From assembly GCA_946122785.1 (NCBI GenBank), contig CAMGYJ010000008.1, positions 3,621,742 through 3,685,741 on the forward strand: a stretch of DNA of 64,000 bases, read 5' to 3'. Numbering within the stretch: position 1 is the first letter of the stretch; every line of letters starts with the position of its first letter. Source of the stretch: Linum tenue. Taxonomy: Eukaryota; Streptophyta; Magnoliopsida; Malpighiales; Linaceae. The notes under the pieces were generated by a model. That model was given only the letters and a program-made list of their open reading frames with translations. It had not been told where the DNA came from and searched no databases. Below are positions 35,028 to 47,000 of the stretch, in pieces. Both the position numbers and the translations under genes were made by a program.

Positions 35028-36290
35028 TCTTTGTTGAGCTACGGCTGCTCAGTAACCACATCTTGGGACTGGATTCTGAAGAAGAAAGGAACTGCTCGAG
35101 TATCCTCCTGTCATCAACCCCAAGAAGATGATTAGATCAAAGCGAGAGCTTAAACTCTTCTTCTTCTTCTTGGGATGATCGCCACAGCTCTGAAGATCTA
35201 CATCTACCAATTCAAGTGGCGATTACCTCTAGTAGAAAAAGAGGGAGAGAGGCTTTCAGGGAGGGCAACCTAGAATCCTAGTTCAAGTGGGTTTCCAATT
35301 TTCATAATGATGACCCAGACGGTTGGGTGGAAAAGTAAACACCCAAATCAGGAATCATATTGATGATGGGTCAATCTCTGTAAAAACTAATGGAAACCCA
35401 GAAACCAGAAGTGGTAAATGACAAGTGGGTCTCTAAAAAAAAGCTGAAAGGGAGCCGGCGATGCATACCTGAAAGAGACGGCGATCAGTGCAGTATTCTT
35501 GTGGCGGGGACGATTCGTTATCTCGCCATCTGGGCGGCGTTTTGGCGAAAGGGAGAATTGAAGAAGTGGAGACTGGAAAGGACTGAAACAGAAGAGACGA
35601 AAACAAAAGGGGGCGCTATGAGATATCCGACCAAGGAGCGACGGCGACAGGGAGGACTGACTGGCGACGATTGGCGAATGTTTATGGAGTGGAAATATAA
35701 TAAAAGGTGAAAATTTAATTAATTAATTAAAACGGGGAAATCATTTCAGTCACTTCCTCGCCCGTGGGCTTTCGCTGGCAAAGGGCCCGTGGGCCGTGGC
35801 TGGCTATAATTACAAACCGGGATCAGGTCCATCGTAAAGGGGCGCAATTTGTTCTTCTACATCATTACTATTTTGTTTTGGGATTCTTAGTTTCTTACTA
35901 ATTGCTCTCTCCAAATACTTTCCTAATGAATGTTTACTTTGAGATTTTTACTAATCAATATGGGGATGCAAGTTAATATCTAAGCAAGGTATTTGTGGTG
36001 TTGACCAACCAGTGTAGTAAGCTAGTAAGAGAGAACGTATGTTTGTAAATCGTTATATTAGGTATAATTTTTCAGTTGTAGAGATGGTATAAGTTTGGAA
36101 GAGTTGATAACAGTTAATGAGACCTCATAAAAAATTTCTTGATAGTACAAATACTAGGGTTTGTTTTACAAGGAAGTGACCATATAACAAATAAATTGGC
36201 AACAAAAACACACCTTCAAGTGTGTTACATACCATACTCATCCCACAATTTGATATGAATTACTCGTGATTCACTCGGTTTCTGGGACAT
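35028..36290. other. Intergenic, kinase gene 5' flank
   Basis: A TTCTTCTTCTTCTTGGG leader-like run lies at about 35157-35175, upstream of the kinase start. An open frame at 35390-35710 (+) is basic, without a domain, and is judged chance. The remainder is AT-rich with no feature. Confidence 0.4.
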
Positions 36291-36570
36291 AATCATTACG
36301 TAGAAGAGGTGACCGAGTGGTTCAAGGCGTAGCATTGGAACTGCTATGTAGGCTTTTGTTTACCGAGGGTTCGAATCCCTCTCTTTCTGCATCTTCATAT
36401 TCGCCTAATTTATCAATTTTACTAACCGCAATGAACCTAATTCCATAACAACGGATACCTTTATTCCAACAGTTATAGCTCCCTTCATAGGGATTCCCTA
36501 TTCCTAATTTCTATGGTATAGAAAATACTGGAAAAAATGGACAAAGAATGAAAATATCCCCAGGATTTTT
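36290..36570. mobile_element. Plastid DNA insertion (NUPT) around trnS-GGA
   Basis: The trnS-GGA-like sequence is followed by sequence of chloroplast spacer type, including CCTATTCCTAATTTCTATGG. The borders are approximate because plastid flanks were judged from memory. No plastid protein gene is reached. Confidence 0.55.
36303..36389 (+). tRNA. trnS-GGA: Decayed plastid-derived trnS-GGA copy
   Basis: 87 bases with the length, long variable arm and TTGGAAC anticodon loop (anticodon GGA) of chloroplast tRNA-Ser. The T arm GGGTTCGAATCCC is intact. The acceptor stem has an A-C mismatch at the second pair, and the D-arm region reads GTGACCGAGTGG where GATGGCCGAGTGG is expected. Both changes include G-to-A, typical of deaminated plastid DNA in the nucleus. 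It is probably not a working tRNA. Confidence 0.75.
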
Positions 36571-36869
36571 TGATCTATGAATGGGCGAAAAATTCCGCGC
36601 ACAAACATTCATGGTGTAACCACATAATATTAAGAGCTAGAAGCCTCAATGTCTCATCACCAGAATATTTTATCTTCAACTTTGGTCAAAGTTATAGTGT
36701 ACACTCAAAGCTAGGTCACGGATGTGTACATGGGGTTGGATAGGTTGGATCTCACCCTTTCAACAAACTGATTAGTGATCAATGATCCTTGGTACCGAAA
36801 CCATCCACGAGAATATGAAATACATATAAATTTTGCTAATATTTAGGTCGGTTTGGTTGGAGATGGATT

Positions 36870-38200
36870 CATATAAGGTAGCTGCTCTAACTGTATCTGG
36901 CTTTAAGGAGGGTTCCTTGCCTGTTAGGTATCTGAGACTCCCCTTGCTCTCTGGAAAGTTGTAGGATTCATATTGTGAGGTGTTGCTTGAAAAGTTAACC
37001 AAGAAAATACGATCATGGCGTGCAAAGAAACTGACTTATGTAGGGAGAATACAGTTAGTTCCCTCAGTCTTAATGGGGGTGATTCAATATTGGCTCCAGT
37101 TGTTCCTGTTTCCTAAAAAAATTCTTCGAAAATTGCAGAAGATCTGTTCGGACTTCCTGTGGCATGGAGAGGAATCTAGAAGGCCAAAGTAGGCATGGGA
37201 GAGGATTGCTAGACCTAAGAAGGAGGGTGGTATGGGCATACGTGACTTGTTTACATGGAACAGAGCATGCACTGCAAGGATGCTCTGGCTCATCATGATG
37301 CGCTCAGGAGCCTATGGGTGGTTTGGATGCTTGCTTACAGGTGCAGAGGAACAGATCTTTGGTGTATGATGATTACTGCATCTAGTTTTTGGGCTTGGCG
37401 CAGAATATTGAAACTTCGTCCTCAATTCCAGCCTTTAATGGGATTGCAGGGTGGGGTTGGGACTTGGCAAGGTAAAAGGATGGTGCTATACTCTGTTCGT
37501 GAGGTCTGAAAAATCCTGCGACCTGTTAATACTAGAGTAAACTGGTCCAAACTTCTTTGGGGAAAGCATCATGTGCCTAGATGGAGTTTTATCTCTTGGA
37601 TCATCATGCCGGATGCAATGGTTACGAAGGCAAAAATGCTGAAATGGGGGCGAGTGCATGATGATGTTTGCAACTTGTGTGGTGTTGGCAGTGAGATGAG
37701 GGAACATCTGTTCTTTGAGTGCAGTTTTTCCAAAGGCTTGTTGACGAAAGTGGGATTGCAGGTTGGAAGTGGCCCTTGGGACTCGCGGGTTGAGGAAGCA
37801 GTGTCTATAGCTGCTAGGAATAGTGCGTGGGGGCGTATCATGTGTGATAGTGTTAATTTGGTGTTCTTTGTCATATTTTATTTGGCAGGAGAGAGGTTGA
37901 AGAAGCCATGGGGAACAACCACGAGTTGGTGAAGTGGTGTGCAATCTATGGTTACGTGAGTTACAATTTGTTGTGGGTGCATTTCCTACTCTTTTGAGTG
38001 ATTACAGTAGTATAGGTCTTGTGTAGAGGGACTGTGGTATAAATGGTAGCAGATAGTAGCAGACAGTTGTGATTTTTTTTACGGGATTGTATTACTAGAG
38101 AGAACCAATTAGGGGCTCTCTGCTTCGTTGTATCAGGTGTTGTGTTTTATCACCACGTCTTCTCTAAAGATTAATAATGAGGAAACTGATTTAATGAAAA
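36870..38200 (+). mobile_element. LINE ORF2 C-terminal remnant
   Basis: Broken frames encode the post-RT part of a plant LINE: EVLLEKLTKKIRSWRAKKL, then TYVGRIQLVPSVL and KICSDFLWHG, a stop at 37190-37192, ARPKKEGGMGIRDLFTWNRA, and then the zinc-finger RVT segment (VPRWSFISWIIMPDAMVTKAKM...CNLCGVGSEMREHLFFEC). No RNase H domain follows. The 3' UTR-like part ends with an A-rich stretch near 38195. Stops and frame changes show it is dead. Confidence 0.75.
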
Positions 38201-38482
38201 AATGATAGTTGATAGTTGATAATAGTGAATATCCCATATTTATACATCATCTTAATCTTGGTTCAAATAATAATTTGACGAACTCGAATAACTTTTTATG
38301 ATGCTTTTAAAGGCAAGACTAACCACAAAATAAAATATAATATTATTGATGTTGAAGTAGAAGGGAGGAGAATAGAAAGAATGGTGATGATCTCTTAGCA
38401 CGAGTATGTAACTCTTAACATTGGCCATGGATAAAGACTCTAACAACTTTGTACAAAAGATATGGTAAACATGCATATGGAT

Positions 38483-38606
38483 ATGGATGAACAAGGGATT
38501 GGTCTAGTGGTAATACCACTAGTTATGAATTTGAAGGTCTCAAGTTCGAGTCTCTTCGGTAGTATTTAATAACAAAAAAGTAACCTATATCACCCTTATC
38601 TAAAAA
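38483..38606 (+). mobile_element. tRNA-derived SINE
   Basis: It contains an A-box-like TGGTCTAGTGGTA (about 38500) and a B-box-like GGTCTCAAGTTCGAGTC (about 38536), ending CACCCTTATCTAAAAAAA. It is flanked by an imperfect 15-bp target duplication, AACATGCATATGGAT (38468-38482) and AACATGCATTTGGAT (38607-38621). A relative lies in an intron of the MPP-beta gene (49985-50090). Confidence 0.75.
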
Positions 38607-38812
38607 AACATGCATTTGGATTAGTAATAGTATGACAACCTAATGGTAAAATATGAACTTAGTTGGGTTGATGATATCACTACAAAGTCACTTTTTTTGT
38701 CGACTTATCTAAAAAACATGCATCTGGATTAGTAATAGTATGACAACCTAATGGTAAAATATGAACTTAGTTGGGTTGATGATATCACTACAAAGTCACT
38801 TTTTTTATCGAC
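38595..38812. repeat. Tandem duplication, 109-bp unit
   Basis: Copy one is 38595-38703 and copy two 38704-38812, nearly identical (differences: one A in the A-run, T/C in CAT.TGG, and G/A with T/A near the end). Each copy starts with CTTATCTAAAAAA, which is the tail of the SINE, so the duplication happened after SINE insertion. Confidence 0.88.
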
Positions 38813-39816
38813 ATAAGTGAGACGATAAGCTAAATTGTTATAAAAGCACTATAATATAAACCAAATGAATTTGATATCTCTATTAGATAAGCTAAACTGT
38901 TATACTAAAATTCATTTATAATACCCAATATATACTTATTTTTCACTTCAAATTGAGGTCATGTAAAACTTCATAAACTGAGTTATAATCATTGTTCCAC
39001 CTCCAAAATCCATCATTGTGAAAATGTTGCCTATAAGCAGCAAATACAATGATGTTTAGAGTAATTTTCCAAACAAAATTTTCGATAATAGGAAGTTTAA
39101 AGGACGTCATCAAACATATTTTCTTTTGGCAAAATTTGACCTTTAGTTGGAAAATGGTTTGAAAAATAACAAACACACCTAATTTCATTAAAAAAAAAAA
39201 GTTATCGTTGTCATAAAAAAAGAAGAAGTTATCGTTGAGAGAGAGATTTAGATGGAGGGGCGGGGAGGTTAGGGTGAGTTTAATTACTTTCGCTGGCCAT
39301 TTGTTTATTTCATCTTTTCCAGAAGCAATTTCACTCGCCTGTAGTTCCGTCAAGCTGTTCCCAAGTCCTGCCACAAAACAGGATAACTCCTTCGAATTCC
39401 AAGGGTAAACACAACCCATTTCCTCTTCCCCTCAACAGACCTTGGTTTCCATTTTCCAGTTCCCATTCCCAATCTCTTTCCCTGCCCACAATTTCTTCTC
39501 TCTTCATCTGCTCCAAAGATTGCTCTTTCAGTTCTGGGCTTTCCTTATCACGGTACGTGTGGTAGCCAAATGGAATTGCCAACTTTCTTTGCTAGGTGTT
39601 GAATTTGCTTCAGTTTGTGTGGTCGAATGGGGTAATGGGTTTCTGTTGTTAGTTAAGCGATCGCTGTTAGCATCGTTTTGTATATGTAAAGTATTCGATG
39701 TTTCTGATGCATTTGCCTAAGAAGAATCAAGGTTTTATCTGAGATTGAGAATTAAAAGTCGAAAGACACGAACTTGGAAGCTGGCTGGATTAGGGTTGTT
39801 GTTTCTATCACTAGAC
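38813..39816 (+). promoter_or_regulatory. Upstream region of the F-box gene
   Basis: 38813-39400 is AT-rich with no feature. 39420-39550 is CT-rich leader-like sequence ending TATCACG/GTACGTGT, a good donor at about 39552, so a leader intron before the coding exon is likely. TATA was not identified. Confidence 0.35.
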
Positions 39817-41136
39817 ATGGATGAGATCGGAGGAGGGTCGTCTGAATCTGTGTCTGCAATGGCTAGTCCTAGATCGGTAATAACCTATGAGTATCGTGAT
39901 GAAGGTTTTTGCCCCAGGCAAGTTTCACCGATTAGGATATGTGAGTCGAGGAATACTAGCCCCATGGGTCGTGTAGGGCCAAGGAATACGAGCCCTTCAA
40001 GGCAAAAAGTAGTGAAGACCAAACCTCGCGGTTTGGATGAAGAGACGGCTTCTACATTTGGGAAATCTGTTCATTGTGATGTTCAGATGGAGGACAACAT
40101 ATGGGCAATGTTGCCTGAGGATCTTTTGAATGAGATTCTAGCTAGAGTTCCCCCATTCATGATCTTTCGCCTTCGTTCGGTTTGCAAACGTTGGAATTCA
40201 ATTCTTCAAGACAATAGCTTTCTTAAATTCCACTCCCAGGTGCCTTCTCACGGTCCTTGTCTTCTGACATTTTGGAAGAACTCTCAGACTCCACAGTGTT
40301 CTGTTTTCAGTCTGCCTTTGAAAACCTGGTATCGAGTTCCGTTCACATTTCTGCCGCAGTGGGCATTTTGGTTGGTTGGTTCTTCTGGTGGGCTCGTTTG
40401 CTTCTCAGGGCTGGATGGGTTAGCTTTCAAAACTCTGGTCTGTAATCCACTGACACAAACCTGGAGGACCCTGCCTAGCATGCATTATAATCACCAAAGG
40501 CAGTTGATATTGGTTGTGGATCGTTCAGATAGGTCCTTCAAAGTTATAGCTACCAGTGATATCTATGGTGATAAATCTTTGCCAACTGAAGTTTATGATT
40601 CAAAGATGGATAGATGGTTGGTTCACCAGATAATGCCTACAATTAATCTATGCTCTTCAAAGATGGCATATTGTGACTCTAGATTGTATCTCGAGACTCT
40701 TTCTCCTCTCGGTTTGATGATGTATAGTCTTGACACAGGTTATTGGGAGCATATTCCTGCTAAGTTTCCACGCTCTCTGTTGGATGGATACTTAGTGGCT
40801 GGCACTCAACAGCGATTGTTTTTGGTTGGAAGAATCGGCCTTTATAGCACTCTTCAGAGTATGAGAATTTGGGAGTTGGATCACACCAAAAACACGTGGG
40901 TAGAGATTAGTAGAATGCCACCAAAGTATTTCAGGGCACTGCTAAGGTTATCAGCTGAGAGATTTGAGTGCTTCGGTCAGGATAATTTGATTTGTTTCAC
41001 ATCATGGAACCAAGGGAAGAGTCTGTTGTATGATGTGGATAAGAAGGTTTGGTCGTGGATTGCTGGATGTGCTCTTCAGTCATATAACAGCCAGGTGTGC
41101 TTTTATGAGCCTAGATTTGATGCTTCAATCTATTGA
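39817..41136 (+). CDS. F-box/kelch-repeat protein (At5g15710-like)
   Basis: Intronless coding frame of 439 residues. The F-box (about residues 97-140) reads [19 protein letters not shown] followed by RLRSVCKRW and should bind a Skp1/ASK adaptor in an SCF ubiquitin ligase. The rest has kelch/galactose-oxidase-type repeats ([47 protein letters not shown]) that would form a substrate-binding propeller. The low-complexity N-terminus carries two NTSP motifs. The start at 39817 was chosen because MDEIGGGS matches the family N-terminus as I remember it, although the frame is open to an earlier ATG at 39745. Substrate is not known. The gene lies near a CRLK2-like gene, as in Arabidopsis. Confidence 0.92.
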   Translation: MDEIGGGSSESVSAMASPRSVITYEYRDEGFCPRQVSPIRICESRNTSPMGRVGPRNTSPSRQKVVKTKPRGLDEETASTFGKSVHCDVQMEDNIWAMLPEDLLNEILARVPPFMIFRLRSVCKRWNSILQDNSFLKFHSQVPSHGPCLLTFWKNSQTPQCSVFSLPLKTWYRVPFTFLPQWAFWLVGSSGGLVCFSGLDGLAFKTLVCNPLTQTWRTLPSMHYNHQRQLILVVDRSDRSFKVIATSDIYGDKSLPTEVYDSKMDRWLVHQIMPTINLCSSKMAYCDSRLYLETLSPLGLMMYSLDTGYWEHIPAKFPRSLLDGYLVAGTQQRLFLVGRIGLYSTLQSMRIWELDHTKNTWVEISRMPPKYFRALLRLSAERFECFGQDNLICFTSWNQGKSLLYDVDKKVWSWIAGCALQSYNSQVCFYEPRFDASIY

Positions 41137-42285
41137 GGTGGGAATTTTTTATCTGCAGTTGTACTCATTGAATCGGTCATTGTGATTTTTAAAAGATTGT
41201 CTTTGTTTGTGATCGAACTTTATATACTGCAGTGCAACACACCTAGTGATTGAATCAACGTTGGCACGGGCCACTTTTGGTGTAACCCTAGATGCAGATT
41301 AATTTAAGCAAAAACATGATACTGATGACATTTTTCTGTGTGAGCTGCAAAGGGTGACATCTTTTTTGTGTATGATTAAGCACAGTTAAGTGCTCTGTAC
41401 ATTGATGAGTTCTGTGGTAGTGGGAAACTGTTTTGCTTTACATGGACGAACGTTGATGCGCAGAGCCAAACTGTAGACAGAATTATAGTATATATTAAGG
41501 TTATTATGATCATTACTTTATTTGTTGCCTTTGCTATGCCCTGAGTTTCTACACTCTGAATGATGCCTTCAATGGTTTACTTTCGTGCTTTTAGTTTCTT
41601 GCGATTAGTGGCTTTCGGTTGGACTTCTCTGTATTCTATGCCAGGTTTTTCGGTATCCATCTCTTTTCAACGATAGCTATCTAGGTTTCACGTATATCGT
41701 TCTTCTAGACAATTTGATGCTTACATTATCCTTACAACATTAGGCGACCCAATGGTTGAGTCATGTTGTGCATGCATTTCTCAGGATACTGCTGTTCCGG
41801 TTTGTTTCTAGCTTTTTCATTTGTAGATCTCGCCTCACTATCAGTACTGATCATAATCATCATAGATGAACAGTTTCCCGTTGCTTGCTTTTCATGTCTA
41901 TACTGCAAGAACAACGACTCGATGGTTTACTTTCTCCATAAGCAAGATGCCCACAATTGGAGAGAGGTTGGGTTGATCGTTTTGAGTCAGGAGTCGTGTT
42001 GGATGGAAGGGTTATGGTCTGGTGAATACTTGCTACTACCTCTTGTCAGCTTTAGTGAAGATTAAACAAATTCAATAATGAACGTACATCAATCAGTCTC
42101 CGGAGCCAGTTGTAATGAAATGATTCTAAATGATGAGAATTTATCAATAGGCACTGCCCAGACACAAATTGGCAAAACTTTCTCGATTTGCTTCTGAGAT
42201 TAGATAGGTGTGTCATGTATGAATACTAACATGCTTGACATTTCCATTCCATATAGTTACACATACTGTAGTAAGGTTGGTTTGA
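41137..42285. other. 3' UTR of the F-box gene and intergenic
   Basis: T-rich transcribed-looking sequence follows the stop. An open frame at 41763-42065 (100 codons) has no domain and is judged chance. No other gene is seen. Confidence 0.35.
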
Positions 42286-42579
42286 TCAACCGCCAAACCG
42301 AATTTTATGGGCAGAGGAGAAATGTTTAGCTGCTGCCGCCATTTCTGCCTCTGGCCTGATAGATCGGCCAGTCGTTGCCTTGCTCGAGTACTTGTAAACT
42401 TCCTCTGCTACGTCGGCATCCCCAGCTACTGCAGCAGGTTTCTTAGCCCATATCACCAACATCCGTAGAATGGCTGCTGCAGCCTTGGGCCACTTCCAAC
42501 TAATCCCTCCCTTCCCCATGGTGCTGCTTTCAATTTTAAAGCTAGTAGAAACCAGGTTGATCAGTGAATTTGGACTCAT
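42286..42579 (-). CDS. Small basic protein of unknown function
   Basis: A 97-residue frame starts at the first ATG after a TATA-like element about 140 bases upstream. A second ATG at 42519 would give 77 residues starting MGKGGISWKWPKAAAA. The protein is Ala- and Lys-rich with one amphipathic or weakly hydrophobic stretch (AAAAILRMLVIWAKKPAAVAG), then DADVAEEVYKYSSKATTG and a C-terminal KHFSSAHKIRFGG. I do not recognise the family. No signal peptide is obvious. It is probably a real gene because codon use is GC-biased, the leader has no earlier ATG and a core promoter is in place. Alternatives are a chance frame or a small secreted or membrane-associated protein. Confidence 0.5.
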   Translation of the reverse strand: MSPNSLINLVSTSFKIESSTMGKGGISWKWPKAAAAILRMLVIWAKKPAAVAGDADVAEEVYKYSSKATTGRSIRPEAEMAAAAKHFSSAHKIRFGG

Positions 42580-42716
42580 CACTTGTAGTAGTACTGACTA
42601 CTGCTGCAAATTCTTGCTTCTGATGCGTCGTGTGAATATCGATCTCTCTCGATTGCTTGCTAGTTAGATTATATGTTGAAACTGGCTTGGTGAATGTATA
42701 GGCTATGGTGAGTTGG

Positions 42717-42730
42717 TGTTTATATATCGA
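42717..42730 (-). promoter_or_regulatory. TATA-like element of the small-protein gene
   Basis: The minus strand reads GATCGATATATAAACACC, with the TATA core about 140 bases before the ATG at 42579. Assigned by motif and spacing only. Confidence 0.4.
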
Positions 42731-44036
42731 TCAAGTTACTTGCTCGCCAAGGTCGTAGTGGAGGGGACCTTGGACTTTTGTTGGCATCTGTCTGCTCCAT
42801 GCGCGGGTGACCTCTTTGACAAGAAAAGGCACAGAAAACAAAAGGACTTGGAAAGTTGAAAGTTACTAGAGACTGGCTTCGTGGCGGCACCTTAATTGCT
42901 TTATGTGGGTGTCTTTGTAATTGTTCAGAAACTTCCTTTAGGCTACTCAACAGTTAAACTGACTAAGCCGAGTGACTTTTTGCCCTTCACAGGAAGCTTC
43001 AACCTTGAATTAGTCAATGCTTTTTGATTAGGTTGCATGTTTGCCGCGTTTCAACAGTCACAAACCCTATATAGTGAATAGTATATGGGGAAAGTTATCT
43101 CTAATAGGCTCCACAAGATAGCAAATACACACATTTCGAACCGGAAGAAAATTCTTCTCAATTGGATGCAAAACAAAGTGATAGTGGGTCTTTGCTGGTG
43201 GCATGTTTTGTCGGTGAGAAAATCTGCCAGTTGAGCGGAGGAGACAACATGTTGAACGGGGATAAAGTTGTTCTCAACTCGATCACAAACGAATTGATAG
43301 TGCATCATTGTTGGTTCTTGACAGTGTTTCTATCGATCTCGCCATCTTTATTGCAACAACTAAGTGCACTCAAAGTTCACGACGGCTAAGCCTATACTTT
43401 GAGATCACGAGCCTAAAAAGAGGCAAGAGGGAGTCAGGGAGGTGTCATAAAAAAGGATTGAAAAATCGTATCTTACCGTCGGTTTGATACGAAAAATCTC
43501 CTACTAGATGCTAAACTGGTAGGCGATACATAACGGTAAGAAAAAGTTGAACTATGGTTAAACTACATTTTCAATATAAAATATTCTACGGTTGATTTTC
43601 TGATACAACTTCTGATATGGTTTTACAATATTTGATGAGGACTCATTTTGTCCTTTTTGAGCTTACACCCAATTTTCAGTGAACTAAATTACTTTTATTT
43701 ATTACGGGTGCAAAATGGAATAACTGACTACTTAAATGACCTCCGGTATAATTTACCCCAACTAGGAGCGTGGTGGAAACGCAGGAGAAAGGTGAGAGTG
43801 AGTGGAACGGAAGGCTGCAGAATCTTGATGACAATAGCATGTCTGATCTTTCGTTCTCTCACTAGAAACCCAACACTACACGAGCCGAGACTGCAGCAAA
43901 ATTATTACCCTTCCTTCTTGACTTCTATTTCCCCCTCCGCCCTTCTTCCTCTTTTTTCCTTCCCGGTTCCCGGGGGAAAGAAAAACCGACCAACTCGAGG
44001 AAAGTTCTGGTCTTTGGCGGGTGGCGGGTGGCGGGG
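42731..44036. other. Intergenic, O-fucosyltransferase upstream region
   Basis: 43460-43625 is a degenerate repeat (ACCGTCGG.., CTTCTGATATGGTTTTAC) distantly similar to 21715-21890. 43900-44036 is CT-rich then G-rich leader-like sequence with repeated GGGTGGC. No gene is seen. Confidence 0.35.
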
Positions 44037-47000
44037 ATGAAGGGAGAAGTGAACAGCTACAGTAAGGTGGTGGTAATGAAGTCCAAGCTCAAATGGGTTG
44101 GATTGTTTGGACTCATACTCTCAGCTCTCTCTCTCTTTCTCCATTTCACTCTCGCCAGATTCTCCGACCCAGGCGTCTCCGATTACTACTACCAGTCCTC
44201 TTCTTCCATCACCATTTTCTCTTGGCGCCCTGTTTTTGAGCTTCCCCTGTTCCTCAGAACTGTAATTCACTTCTTAGATCTGCTTTCTGCTGACTTTTTG
44301 GTGGAGTGATGAGTGATGTTTTTGGGATCAGTGATTATTAGTTAGCTTGGATAACGAAAAGGGCTTGCTTTATGGTTTTCTCTGTAACGGTGCAGGGCCC
44401 AGCTTACAGAAGGCTCTGGGGTCCAGTCAGAAAGCTTGAATCTTTGCATCCCTTTGCCAATCCAAGAGGACCATATTCAGGTTTGCTTTCGCTTTCGATC
44501 AGCATTAAATCAGCATGTTTATTTTGCTTTGTTGGAAAATTAGGATTTACTCAATGGTCCACTGCAATGGCATTGCCTGTGTTCAAGTTCTGATCACAAT
44601 TGCAAATGTTGTAGTTGAAGAATGATCTGAATTTGAATTTTGGATTTGAATCGTGTTTCCTTGATGGGCAGTTCTAGTTGTTTCCCTGTGAAGTTTGTGC
44701 ATTTTTACTTTTAACTTGTCTGTTTCATTACTTGTCAAATTGAGATTTTGATTCCTACGGTAAATGTGTGTACAAAAGGTCCCAGATCAGAATCAAGTGG
44801 GTATATCTTCGTGAGGATACAAGGTGGTTTCCATGACATCAGGAGCTCGGTGAGGATAATACTGCTTCATGTGTATCTTCTAAATCTCATTTTCTACAGT
44901 CGTTTATGAGATATCTAACATAATGTGGTTTGTTTTTAGATATCGGATGTAGTTGTCGTTGCTCGGATTTTGAATGCAACGTTAGTTATTCCGGAGATTC
45001 AGTCAACCACGAGCAGTAAAGGGATTAGGTGAGTTGATTTCCAACTGTTAGTAAGAGTTGTGAAAGTTGACCTTGTTGATGGTTAGGACTCAGATTAACT
45101 TACATATAATCTTTGTTTCAGCTCAGAGTTCAAGAGTTTTGCGTACGTATACAACGAGGACCAGTTCACGGCAGCATTGGTAAAAGACGTGAAAGTTGTA
45201 AAAACCCTTCCCAAGAGTCTAAAAAATGCCAGGAGGAAGAAGGAGATCCCGTCATTCAGAGTGCCTCGATCTGCTTCTCCATATTACTACTTGCACCATG
45301 TTCTCCCAGTGCTTAATAAGCATTCAGTGGCTGAACTTGTTGTATCTGATGGTGGATGCTTGCAGGTCAGTGTCCTGCTGTTAGGTCTATATTAATATTA
45401 ATTTTGCTCATTTTTTTATTTGAAGTAGTGCTTTTAGCTGAATCTAGTTTTGTTTTCTTTTCATAGGCTATCCTTCCTCCCCATCTTGAAGAATATCAGA
45501 GGCTGAGATGTCGAGTAGCTTTCCACGCCTTGGTGTTCCGACAGGAGGTTCAGGAGCTTGCAACTAAAATTGTGCACAGGTCGGTACAGGATTTATGACA
45601 TATTATTCATCACAATTTGGTGCGTGTTTTATGATATTGTTCTATAGGCACACATATAGACGAATTAAAATATGTTCTTTTGATACCCTTGGTCAATAAA
45701 GATTGCGAGCTCCTGGGAGACCATTTATTGCTTATGATCCTGGGATGACAAGAGAAGCTTTGGCATACTATGGTTGTGCTGAACTCTTCCAGGTACCTTG
45801 AAAATACAACATCACTCATCTGTTGAACTCGGACCTTAATATAGAAAGAAGTGCTTACCTTGAATCTGCTTTTGTCTTGGAACTCTATCCAAGGATGTGC
45901 ACAGTGAACTCATTCAACACAAGCGAGCATGGATGAGAAGACGTGGAATTTTTAAGGGGAAACTTTCGGTTAACTCCGAGGAACGACGCCTTAATGGTTC
46001 ATGCCCATTGATGCCTGAAGAGGTTCGAGGCTTTCGGCATTCACTAGTCAATGAATTACAAGGAAATGACAAGCAGGAATCTGACTAATTCATTTTTCTG
46101 CAGGTCGGTATTCTTCTTCGTGCATATGGATATCCATGGGACACCATTATCTACGTGTCAGGAGGGGAAGTATTTGGCGGCCAAAGGACACTGACTCCTC
46201 TCCATGCAATGTTTGAAAACGTGGTGGACAGGACTTCACTGACCGCATCATCGGAGCTAACTAGGATTTATGGGCGAGAGGTCAACCTTGATAGCCAATT
46301 TCCGAGGACACCGCCTTCTATTGTGCAAGTAAAGAAGGCCGAGGCTTGGAGAAATGCAGGCCCACGTCCTCGTCCTCTTCCACCCCCTCCTGCCCGTCCT
46401 AAATACCCACATAACATCGAAGGTTGGTGGGGATGGGTGGCTGAGAGCGACAATGAACCAGAGAGTTCGGTTATGGAGTTGAGGACCAATGCACATAAAC
46501 TACTATGGGAGGCAATAGACTACTTGGTTTCGGTTGAAGCCGATGTCTTTATCTCTGTATTTGATCGTGATGGGAAAGGGCGTCCGAACTTTGCCAGCTT
46601 GGTCATGGGCCACAGGCTGTACCTTTCGGCAGCCTCCAAAACCTTCCGTCCAGTCAGGTAAATGACCCAACATGGTCGATCTTGGTAAAGAAGTAAACTC
46701 TTAGTTCTAGTTGAAACAAAGGAAAAATGTTAAGAAGTTTGAATAAAGAAGTTTGTTTCAGCTTTTAAGTCACTTCTTTTTATAGCTTAAATAGAACCTA
46801 TATCTTTCATACTCTATTCATTTGATCATTTATCTTCTGTCCACACGCTTCCATTTCATGAGAACTACAGGAAGGAGGTTGTGAGGCTTCTGGAAGGGAA
46901 TCGTGAGCACCTGTACGAAGCAAACAACACGTGGCTGAAATCTGTTCGCCAGCATTTCAGGAAGAGCTTGTTCCATGGTGCTATGAATGCGTCAGTAGCC

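Noticed and set aside
38595..38812. Possible CRISPR-like or satellite array
   Set aside because: Only two adjacent copies without spacers, in a plant genome; a simple tandem duplication.
39745..39816. N-terminal extension of the F-box protein by 24 residues from an earlier in-frame ATG
   Set aside because: The family N-terminus as remembered begins at MDE..GGGS (39817), and the extension lies in sequence that looks like leader.
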